Part shown: positions 11,601 through 23,600 of the stretch, piece after piece
Numbering within the stretch: the stretch's first letter is position 1
How the letters are laid out: each line of letters opens with the position of its first letter
Source of the DNA: Nymphaea colorata
Lineage: Eukaryota; Streptophyta; Magnoliopsida; Nymphaeales; Nymphaeaceae
Assembly: GCF_008831285.2 (NCBI RefSeq)
Contig: NC_045148.1
Location: forward strand, 15,170,802-15,234,801
DNA length: 64,000 nucleotides
Direction of reading: 5' to 3'
Program-made: the position numbers and the translations under genes
Notes under the pieces: model-generated
What the model was told of the DNA's origin: nothing
The model's database searches: none
Seen by the model: the letters and a program-made list of their open reading frames with translations, nothing else

Positions 11601-14600
11601 CCAGTCTGCATCGGAGTACCCCTCAATCTCTACAGTCTCTTGTTTCACATACAAGAGTCTCTTGCCAGGATTTCTCTTCAAATAGCATAATATTATGTCC
11701 ACATCCTTCAGGTGTGTATCAGTAGGTGCATGCATGAATTGACTCAGCACATTTACCGCAAAAGTGATATCTGGTCTCGTAAGGGTAAGATAAATCAACT
11801 TTCCAACCAAACGTTAATATCTTCCCTTTGCTTCTTCACAGAGCAGCTGTCCATCTCTAAGGCTTAACTTGTGTCCAGTATCAAGTGGGGTAGAAGCGGG
11901 TCTACACCTCAGTTTACCAGTCTCCTCCAACAGATCTAATGTATATTTCCTTTGGTTTAGCACAAGGCCAATACTAGATTTAGCAATCTCAATACCAAGA
12001 AAATACTTCAGTTTGCCAAGATCCTTCAGATCAAATTCAGCAGCCAGTAACACTTTTAACTTGAAGATCTCTTCATCATCATCTCCGGTGACAATCATGT
12101 CATCCACATAGACAAGTAAAAGAGTGACCCTGCCTTCTTTTTTCTTCACAAATAGAGTGTAGTCTCCATTCCCTTGATTGTACCCATGATGTTGCATCAC
12201 TCGTCTGAGACGTTCGAACCATGCTCTAGGCGATTGCTTGAGGCCATATAAGGCCTTTTTCAGCTTACAGCATTTCTCTGGTTCTTCATATCCTGGAGGC
12301 ATACGCATATATACTTCTTCTTCGATATCACCATTGAGAAAAACATTCTTAACATCGAGTTGGTACATCCTCCTCTCCTTCATCACCGCTAGGGACATAA
12401 CAACTCTAATTGTCTTCATTTTTGCAACTGGAGCAAAAGTCTCCAAATAATCAATCCCATATTTTTGACTAAACCCCTTGGCCACAAGACGAGCTTTGTA
12501 TCTTTCAACACTTCCATCTTGTTTGTACTTAATGGTATACACCCACTTGGATCCAACCAAGTGAGCTGCCTCAAAAATCTTCACAACTTCCCATGTCATG
12601 TTTCTTCTCAAGGCTTCCATTTCTTCTTTCATAGCATCAGCCCACTTGGAATCACTCTGAGCTTCAGCAACGGTCCTGGGAATCACAAACAAAGAAAGAG
12701 AAGATACAAAACACTTGTAATCCTTGTTAAGTCTTGAATAAGATACAAAATTACCAATCGGGTGTTGAGTACATGACCTGACACCCTTTCTCAAGGCAAT
12801 GGGAAGATCTTCATTTTCTTTTTCAACCCCATCTTGAGTTTTCAAGGTAGGACTTGATTCATCCAGGGAAGGAATGGCATTGGGATTGGAAGTAGATCTC
12901 GCACCACAAGTCACCTCCTCTGTCCGAGCACCTCGTCTAGAGTAGACCTATCCAAACAAACGATGACCTTCCTTCTCAGTTCCGGTGCCACACCCTTCCT
13001 CCTTCTCAGGCACATCAATGGTCCTGAGAGGTTCTTCTTTCTTGTAGTCCAAAAAATCTGTAAATTGAATCTCCTGACTCTGAGAATACTCTTCCCTAAC
13101 CACAGTCTTCTCCCCCTGAAGAGGATTCTCACAAAAGTAAGAGGCATGTTCCAAGAAGGTAACATCTCTTGTAACATAAACACGGCCAGTGGTAGGATCA
13201 AGACACCTATATCCTTTCTGAGTAGGAGAATACCCAACAGACACACCCTTGATAGACCGGGGAACAAGTTTCTTAACATTGGGACTGTGATCATGAATAA
13301 AGCACCCACAGCCAAAAACACGAAGGGGGAGGAGAAAAGGTTGACGACTTCCCGGAAGTAAAGAATGGGGGGTCCGACCATTCAACACACGACCGCATGC
13401 GGTTGATGAGATACGCACTAGTAAGAACTGCATCACCCCAATAGTGCTTGGGAAGATTCCTCTGAAACAAAAGATCTCTGGTGACATTAAGGAGCTGACG
13501 ATTCTTCCTCTCAGCCACCCCGTTTTGTGGGGGAGTATAAATACAGGACGTCTCGTGAACAATCCCCCTTTTTCGAAGGAACTCCTCAACTGACTGACAC
13601 ATATACTCATGGGCATTATCTGATCGAAAGGTTTTAACAGTTCCACCATATTGAGTTTGCACAAGTAGAATGAAGGTCTCTATGATATGAGGTACCTCAC
13701 TGCGATCCTTTAACAAGTACACAAAGGTGGTTCGAGAGAAGTCATCAATAAAAGTTATAAAATATTGAAAACCTTGACGGGTATGAATTCCTGAAGGCCC
13801 CCACACATCAGAGTGAACCAAGGAAAAAACTTCATTAACACAACTAGTAGAGATAGGGTACAAAGCTCTCATATGTTTGGCAAACTGACATACATCACAA
13901 GAAATCAACGACAAATTCAGAGTGGAACACAAATCGGGAAACAACTGTTTCAAAATCCCAAAAGGTAAATGCCCAAGGCGTTCATGCCAATATAAGAAGG
14001 ACTGGAGGCAATCTTCTCTTTGCTTTTTTGTCTTGCTAATCGCTGTCATAAGAGTCGTGGCCACGCGTATGGAAAGACGATATAAGCCATCAAACGCCAA
14101 ACCAATCCCAATCCTCTTCCCTGTCGCCAAGTCCTGCAAAATACAACGAGTTGCAGAAAAGATGAGTTCACAATTCAGCTCTTTAGTAAGTTTACTAACT
14201 GACGAGATTTAAGGGAAGCTGAGGGACATGTAATGCTCCTCGCACATGAAATTTGTCCAACAAGGACAAACTCCCTTCTCCGGCCACAGAGGTAGAGGAA
14301 CCATCTGCAAGAGATACTCGTTCCCTTCCCGAAGACAACTTATACTCATGAAACAATTTAGGGTTACCCGTCATGTGGTGAGTAGCACCACTGTCCACGA
14401 TCCATACCCCTACACAAGAGCTACCTCTATCCCCTACAATGGCAAGAGCATGATTAGCCTTTGTCTCATCTGATGCCTCGACCTGATTGACATCGATCCG
14501 ACCCAAATAAGCCCTCAGTTCCCGAAGTTGTTCAGCAGAAATAGAGATCTTTCCTCCACTAGATTTTGTCTCCTCAGGCACAGTCGGCTTCCCATTAGAA

Positions 14601-17600
14601 GACTTCCCTTTGTTACCCTTTTTCTCTGGATGAAGATCCCAACAGAAATCCACAGTATGACCATTCTTCTTGCAATAAATACATCTACGAAGAGATCTAG
14701 TAGTGCCTCCAGGACCACGACTAACAAGAGCAGATCTCTCATTATATGACATGAGATCTCTCTTACCCCCAGATGTAACCAGCCTCCTCTGTTCTTCAGC
14801 TTCAACACGAGAATACACATCTTCAATACTCAACACTTCTCCTGAATTCAGAATCTGGCTTCTAAAGCTTTCAAACTCATCATTTAAACCAGCTAAAAAG
14901 AGGAACACCCTATCTTCCCACTCTTTAGCAACATAAAGTGTCTGATCTTGAGGACAATGCCAATTAATATCAGAATAATAGTCAAGATCCTCCCACTTGA
15001 CTTTCAAAGCCCCATAATAATCTACAACAGATAAGTTCCCTTGCCGAATTCCATAGCCAGTCTTCATTAGTTGGTAAGTCCAGATAGCTGTTTTCGTCTG
15101 GCCATACATTTGCTCCAAAATTACCCACATGTCTCTAGCAGTCTTCTTCCGAAGAATAAGGGGTTGGATATCAGCGGAAATAGAGTTGACAATCCAAGTT
15201 TTTAGTCGATTATCCTCAAGAAACCAGGTGTCCCACACACCACTTGTCTCTACCGGTTCAGGTTTCCTTCCATTGATATAGGCAATCCGACCGCGGCCTG
15301 CAATCCCCAGAGTCATAGCGGCAGACCACGGGAGATAGTTCTCCTTGGTAAGGCGAATAGTAGTGACTTGAACGGGAACATTCTCAGTTCTATAAGCCCC
15401 AATTTCAGATTGATCAGTGTTGACGATGGACGAGGAAGATGCTACCATAATTATAGACCAGCCCTACAAAGAGAACAAAAAAGAAACAGCAGCAGCGAGC
15501 AACGGCAGACAGGAACATACGCTGGCGAGAACTCTGGACAGCAACGGCAGAACGAGTGGTGACTAAGAGCAGGGCAGTGATCCAGCAGCGGAAGAACACC
15601 AGACCTCACGGTAGCAGGCAAGGCAGGGTCGGGCGGCCTGGGCAGAGCAGACGAAGAAGGGGAAAGACGACGGGAGACAATGTCATTGAACGACGCACGG
15701 GAACAATCGGGCCAAAAAACAGGGACCGAACAGAGTAACATCGGGCGACGCAGAGAATCGCGGGCGACGCAGCTGGTGGCGGCGACGGCAACAGCGTTCT
15801 CAGGCGATGCAGTTGGTGGTGGCGGCGGCAAGCATGGCAGAAACAAAGAGTCGCCGAAACTCCAGATGGCGTCCAGTGTGTCGCCAGGACTCCAGATGGC
15901 GTCGAGGGACTCCTACGGCGTCGAGAGCGTCGCTAGAAGAGACGCCGGAACTCCAACGGCGTCGGGCGATGACCACATCCGGCAGCGAACAGTAACAGCA
16001 CGTGATTGGAACCGTCGGGCGATGCGCAATGAACAATACCGACACGAGTCTTCCTCTCACACGTCCACAACAGAAACAAAACTCGAATCAGTCACGCCAG
16101 AACTTCACGGCTCTTATACCATGTAGAAACATGAAGATCAAGAACAAAGGAATAAGATGAACACGATGTAACGTGGAAAAACCTCAGCAAGAGGAAAAAA
16201 ACCACGGACGAGGAGGAACTGGCGCCCACTAGCGACCAGACTCTCTCTCTCTTAAGATTTCATTAACACTTAAGATTAGGGTTTACAATGGTATAAGTAT
16301 GCCCAAACCAGGACATACTGGATCGAGTCCAGACTCGGACCCATACAACAAGATCCGTCAACACCTAGGATAAAAAGGTCTAGGCAAATAATGATATGTA
16401 TTATGTACAATATCCAGACTGCTCCCTGGATGTGCCCAAGTGCACCTCGGCAACTTGCAGCTTTGGCATTGTGATTTTTTAATTTTTCATAACAAACAAA
16501 ATACATAACCATTAAGTTGTAAAAATGAAAGGAAGCAATGTGAATTACATTTTGCAAAATCTAATATAATTCATATGAGAATAAAGAGCAAGGGTGTGTT
16601 GCCTACATGCATGCATGAGATAGGAGGAAGAAGGAAAGAACATGGACCTCCAGACTGGCCAATTGTGTTTATTGAGTATGGCCCAATTTGGTTTTTGAAT
16701 CTACATCTAGTGTTACAAATTTATTAGTTTATATCTTTTTCTTCTTCTATTTATACTGCATAAAGCGCCTAGGCCCTAGACACTACTCAGACACCCCTGA
16801 TGCTTTTAAAAACATAGACTATAACATAATCGTCCTTTTGGTTAGACGTAAGAGGATAATTCTCTCCTTTTCTCCGAGTTCTCTAAACAAGTTGAAAAAC
16901 TCTATCTTATCTGCTGCAAATCTGCCTATAACTAGCATATTTAGTTTTGATCTATCTATGACCATTTCCTGTGAGGCTTAAACCCCAACACAACATCTTG
17001 GTGGACCATTCTCTATGAGGTTTGAACTCCGAACACCATATTGTGGTGTTACGATAACACCACTGTTTTATCTCCACTAGATGATTAAAGCCTTCATGGG
17101 TAAACAATTGATCAAGTGTGTCTTGCCCACTAAACCCATAAGATGGTCAGGCAGATAATAAACCACATTTTCCCTTGTAATATAATATTCATCCATAGAG
17201 GTACACATACAAACAATTTAAACTACAGGCAGTAAGAGCAGATAAGCTAGCGTCAACTTCTGTAATCACTACATAAAAGACTCCAGTACTCAAAGTTGCA
17301 AATAGAGCATGGATACATCATTTGCACCAAGCACAATTAAGGGCCTTTGGTAGGAATAACCAAACTATGCAGCACAATAGTACCTATCCAACAGAAGTTC
17401 AGAATAACAACCCTAATTAAATTCAATCATGAAAAAACTGTATAATGATTTTTGCATACCATATCTAGTCTGTCTAAAGTCCCTTCTATCCTCTTTTGAA
17501 AGATCCTCATAATCCTGTGGATACTGAACCCTGAACGCAACCTGTGCCATCATCCCAAGCTAAATTTTAACAAAAGACTCATGACATACACAAATTAATT

Positions 17601-20600
17601 TAGCATTTTTAATTTTGTAATTTGTACACATCAAAAACACCATGCCCTTAACAGTTAACACCCTATCCCAAATTCTTCAGACCAGAAAATTCTGTCATCT
17701 CAGAGTTAAACTACAGCACATAGCAGAACAATTACCAAAGATATTAATGTCTCAAAGGTTGGTCTAAACATTGCAATCCTCCGGTCTCTCTCAGCTCTAA
17801 TGGCATTTTCAGTTCCCAATGATGAGTATGACTCCCTACAAGCATATGAGAAAACCTTTAACATTAAGTTTTTAAGATATAATAACAACAGATATGTAAT
17901 AAATCACAAAAACAGCTAAATCATCACCACTCAGTCAAGCTAACTTGAAGACTGTGCCAGAAATTAAATGTCATTGAAGCAATGTCATAATCTGGATGGG
18001 CAGCGACTTCAAGTAATGCTTGTACTATCATCATTGATTCATCAGATCCTGAATAAAAAGGAAATCCAACTTTCAGGAAACGTGACACTGTTCACTTAAG
18101 AAAACAGAAATTATTTAAAAGATAATTCCTGGAATACCAGTTGCAATCATGTCCACATAAGAATCCCCCATGTCAGAAAACAAACGAGCCATGGCCTTCA
18201 CATCATCCTCGTCCTTCCAACAGTACATGAAATATTATAAAATATAAACCTTTGGATTCTTGCTAGACAGTAACATGTCAATACAATTTTTTAACACTAA
18301 CACTCTTTAAATCCAGCATGTATTATAAAATTCAAAACTACAAGGTAAAGAGTACAGAACATCAAGAAACAGAAGCAATATAAACCACCAAACGAAGTCC
18401 TAAAGTCATCAGCTGACGCGGGTCAACTGAATCATGAATCACATTGCAGCAAAACTATTTTTTCTTTTTTCAGAAATGGTTAGATAACCTGCAAATAAGG
18501 CAACTGCACCCGTAGCCATGCTAACTTAATGTACTGCACATACTAAATTGAGCAAGGGAATGCCAAAAGAATTCAAAGAGTAGAACATAACAACCATAGC
18601 ACAACTTGTTGGACTTTACAAATTACAAAGTAAAATTGAACAAAGTCAACAAGTTTACAGAGCGGCTCAAAAAAGAATGCAACAGTCAAACTTACACATT
18701 AGAAGTTAGAACTCAGCTCCCCAAGTGAGAGCCAGCCAGTAAGGCCTTATCATTGATCTGATTGTATGTGCATCTGTTGAGTGTTGACAAGACCTAGTCT
18801 TTTAATCAGCCTAAACGCAGGAGTACACTATGTCTATCTCAACAAGGTCCAGATTCAGCATTGGAGATTATATCAGATTCAACGTACTTGGCAGAATATG
18901 GCAAATCTTAATCATCTTAATCAAGCCTTTTTGCATGGGATTGTCTTACATTTGTTTTAGACTGAAGACAATCACTATCATAACTCAAAAAAAAACATCA
19001 AAACATCAAAACTTCAAAGCTGCCAAAAAACGTCAAAGCTGCCAAAAGCCTTATTCAGTAAGATGAATGATTCATTAATTCGGTTCCCCAACTTTGCAAT
19101 GTAGACTTGGGTATCTCAGGAAATTTTGCCATTTACAACATACAACTAATGCAAGATTTTTTGGTACAGTTCAGTAGGGCTTGGAAATGAGTCTAGCAAA
19201 CTGCAAAAGGCATGTCTGGGCTCCATTCCTCGATCCATTGAGCAGTTCAATGTTATTCAATCCATGATTTTTGGAGAACACAAATGACATGGCTTTCAGG
19301 AAAAGGTCCATGTGCATATTTTAGACCATGTGAATTTTCTTAAAGTAGCTGGAAAATCCATTTAGAGATATGTTTCCCAAAGTTGCTTGCCCTTGTAACT
19401 CAGATTGCTCAAACCAGACCAACTACATGTCAATATCCAACTCTGCACAGGAGTCCAAATGAGAAAAACCTATACCAAAAGTGAAAACTCTGCCAACATC
19501 ATAAGGACTAGTTAGCAGTCTTCAAATTATTAATATATTTTTTCACCTTCACTAAGAGACTCCCAGCTTCCTTCCAAAAAGCCTTTTTGTCTCATTCATC
19601 GCAAGGAAAGGACCACCAAATTGAATCCCTCCATACTAGCCATCAACTGAATGAAGGGTGTCACTAGCAGAGAAACCAGAGCAGAAGCTGAGGGAGACAA
19701 GGGTCTGGGAGAAGGATGAAGCCAGACCTCGCCACACCAATGAAGACAAGGGTACCTCATAAATCAAGAAAGGTGTGGGTGAAGAGGTGGGTCTGGGAGA
19801 GCTCAAGGTTTGGGAAGAAGCAACTGAGGCAGAGCTTCTGGGTTTGGAAAAGATCGTGGCAGACCACTGAGCTGAGGGCTTCCACATTATCATAGGAAAG
19901 GATGGAAGCAGAAGGTAACAGGGAATTTTCCTTCTTCTTTTTTTTTTTTTTTTTTTGGGTGGGGTGGAGAGAAGAAATGAGAAGACAGATAGAGAAGCCT
20001 GTGCTTCTAGGTTTCCGAAAACAAAAGACCTAAAAATGAGATTTTTTTAATTCTAATATTTATTTTTGTTCTACATATTGGAGCTAACCAACATGCCCTT
20101 ACAGGAACTTTATTTTTTCACAATTAGCTTGCTCTTAGAGAATGGAGAGGCAAAATACTATTTTCTCACTAATAAGGCTCATATACCTACACCCTTGGAG
20201 GAGATACAATAAGCAACTCACCTGGGGTTTGAGACATAATTGAAGACAAGAAAGGGCCCATATTATGATATTATTAGTGATGAGTGATGACAATAATATA
20301 TCCACCTATCTGTCCAATTTTTGTCCCTGGTGTACAAGAAAGACCTTCCAATCAGTGCAGCATTTTCTTTGAAAAGTGCCATAGGCCCATAAAATCCTAA
20401 ATAGACAATCACATAAACAAATCAATCGACCGTTTGGCATTCTTCCTTCCGTTAAAATTGAAATTATGCTTTTATACATAAATCAAGGTGTTATTCATCT
20501 TACAGCTATTAAAGTGTGTGAAAAGTGCCTATGTAAAAAATAATCATGGCAACTTCTAGGTTTGCTTCATCACAATCGAGAACCTTCACAAACATAACCA

Positions 20601-23600
20601 TTTCAGTCAGAAAATTAGAAAAGCCATGGAGCCATCAAAGGGAACAACTCCATCTAGTCAATGAGAGAACTGTTACACAAACGTGAAATAAAGTCCCAAG
20701 GACAGAAGGCGGCATCACATTTTAATTTGGAATCCGTACTAACAAAAACAGAAGAAATATCGAAATAGCTTTTCCAACTAAATACCTTAGATGGATCTTT
20801 AAATTGGTCTCTCAAACCCATTACATGAGGCACAAGTACTTGAATCAAAGGCATTTGAGCAGACAGACCACCAGGACTCTCAGATACTGTGTAGCGTATC
20901 AGTTCACAAATTACTGCAATAAGGAACATGTAAATGAGTAATCCATAAAATTGTAACAGTAATGCACATGTACTGTCCACAAATCATGAGATGATAGAGC
21001 GTACCATTTACAGCAGCATCAGGCAAGGAGTTGAACCTCAGACTAGATAAAGCAGCAACAACAAGCGGGTGTGAAGCAAGAGTAGCGGCTGAGATTCTGA
21101 TAGAAAAACAAAATGCCTCTAGCTCAGTTTTGCACCACTTGAACAGAAACCAATTCCAAAGTGGTTCCCAAGAAATTTGTATGACAAAAATGCTGTGTGA
21201 TTTGAAATTTAAGACAACATACATGCAAACACAAGCGATACATGCCAGAAAAGTCAAATTAAGGATGCATTAAAACATGAATACACAAAAAAGTTTTGAA
21301 CAAAATGCATAAGGACGGAGGTGTGACAATAGTGATGAGTAGTGAAGTCTTGCATGTAGTAAAGTCAAATGCAGCAGGGAGGAAAAATAGAAACTAATGA
21401 AAAACCTACAGGCATGAAAAGGATAAACCATAGCAGACATATCAGTCACTAGAAACAAGTTACCAACTTTGATAGTACAAACAAATACGCAAGCATGACA
21501 AATATTTAGAGAGACAAAGAAATCAAGCAGGAGGAAGAATTTGAGTCCAGAGAACCTACCCATGGTTCAATCTTAACCAAGAAGCAAATGCTTCTAGGAC
21601 CTGCCATCCAAACATGTAAACATTAATAGTCTTCAGAAATAAACATCTAAACCACAAGAAGAAACTATGATGCATATTAAAATAAAGTCAATAAACTAAT
21701 GAAAAAAAGAGAGATCCTATACATCCAAATTTTTCGAAGGCAGCTACTACTTATATATTAATAGACTATAGTATAGTGCCAATTCAATATCCATAAGCAG
21801 AATGCCAGCAACTTTGAAGAAACAGTGATGACAAGGCACATGCCGCTTTCCTAAGCATGGGAAAGTCAAAGCAAGCTCAATATTCAGTATATTGACAAGA
21901 GCAAAAGTATGCTGAAAAAACATGACGTCGTTGGTACTTTATATAGGCACCAAACATACACACACAACCCCACACAGACATGTGTGCATGCACAAACAAA
22001 TTGGCAGAAGTTAAAGAGCAGAAGAAGACATAGAAACACATTCAAGCAAACACAAATATCTAAGAATGGCAGTATAACAAACAAAATGCCATTCTATACA
22101 TTTTTTTCTGCCAAAACAAAGTTTCGAGGATCATATACCTGCTCCTGAAACTTGGTAGCATTCAGACAATATGTCAAAAGATCAAGGGCAACACCAATGG
22201 ACATCACAAGCTCATTTTGAAATTGGCGTCGTCTCTCTGGGCGAGCTGCAACCTTGTAGCTAAAAGCTTCCTGGTCACACAAAAATGACATGGCTCAAGT
22301 TGCAGAAAAGAAAGGTCAGATAGCCAACACACCCTATGGAACTGAACCAAACTCTCATTGGATGCACTTCCATCCTGCTGAAACAGTTAAGAGCTTTTCC
22401 TTGTCAATAGTATCATTTCATATCACATGCTTACATCTCCACGGGAAATATAAGCCCTACTAGTGGTACTCTATGAACCAGTAGCCAGGATCCCACTATT
22501 TTCCAACATTGTGTTGAATGCCGCACAGAAAAAATCCCACGAAACATGACCAACATAGTTCTTTTAGTGAGAAACAGACACTTCATGGTGATTATTGATG
22601 CAGAAGCGGGCTTATGGCTTACCAAGAGGTTTGAAAGTCAACAACTCTAATATCTAAAGTTTGTGATAAAAAAAATTACCTTGAAAGGAATCAATTTCAA
22701 ATGTTGATTTTCCAGATAAATTAAACACATAAAGTGCATTCTATGTCACACAGACGCGCCAAAACAGGTACCACAGACGCGTCGATGCAATGTGATTACT
22801 GCTACACAAGGATATCTGCCCTCTGTCCAAGTAGGGTGCAGCTGAGTCGCTGACAACACCCAATAGATTCTGTCCATAGCAACTATACTGCCACTTCAAA
22901 GAAAGGGAAAAAAGAATTGCTTCAACTTCATCACTGGTGTCTTAATCGTCTCTCTGCTTCCGGCGACCAGCGATGTGAGCAGCAATGGCACAATGTGGGC
23001 ACTGATGGTAATGCACAACTGAGGATAGGAGCAGCAATCACAGCCCCAACATTCTGAAACCCTCCGCCACAGTCCTCCCTAAAATAAATGTTTTCCCCTC
23101 TTTCTCTCACAATTCCGTAAGGGGGCGTTTGATGAACAGGAAATACACTGTTCATCGAGAAATAAAATTCAAAAATTTAAATTTTTTCCACTTAATCAAA
23201 CGGAGAAATATTTATTCGACCGTTGAGCTTGATTCCCGAAAATTTTTTCCGGAAAAAATTTTCCACCTGAAGAGACGGAAAATTTTTTCCGGAAATAAAT
23301 TTTTGACCGTTGAACGCGAGCGCTCCCTTTTCGCGTCTTCCTTCCTGTGCCGCAGCCCCTCTTCTTTCTCGTCGTCCCACAGCCGCGTCGTCTCACAGCC
23401 GCTCCCTCCACTCCACCCGAGTAGTGCAGCCGCGAGCCTCCCGTTCCTCTCTTTCTCGCATGGTAGTGTCTCTCTCTCTCTCTCATTCTCTCTCTTGTTC
23501 CCCTCTCCCTCTCACTCTCACTTCTGTCGCCCTTTTCTACTGCGTGTGAATGACATGGACACATAGCGCGGCAGTCAGAGGCAGCAGCAAACGGGAGGGG

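Larger units (their letters stand above)
10899..16363 (-). mobile_element. Ty1/copia LTR retrotransposon, full length, 5465 bp
   Basis: LTRs at both ends are flanked by a perfect 5-bp duplication, CCTAG (10894-10898 and 16364-16368). The minus-strand order is Gag, zinc knuckle, protease, integrase, RT, RNase H, which is copia. The LTRs differ at about four positions plus one indel in 242 bp, so insertion was recent. Even so the coding frame has about three frameshifts and one stop. It sits in MOS14 intron 13 in the gene's own orientation, inside an older repeat remnant. Confidence 0.95.

Noticed and set aside
15451-16126. ORFs on both strands upstream of copia Gag
   Set aside because: They lie in the GC-rich leader between PBS and Gag and show no recognised motif.
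17856-17867. Possible MOS14 microexon reading LMLK
   Set aside because: No AG acceptor before it and the phase into exon 12 is wrong. Extending exon 11 to 17928 restores frame and homology.
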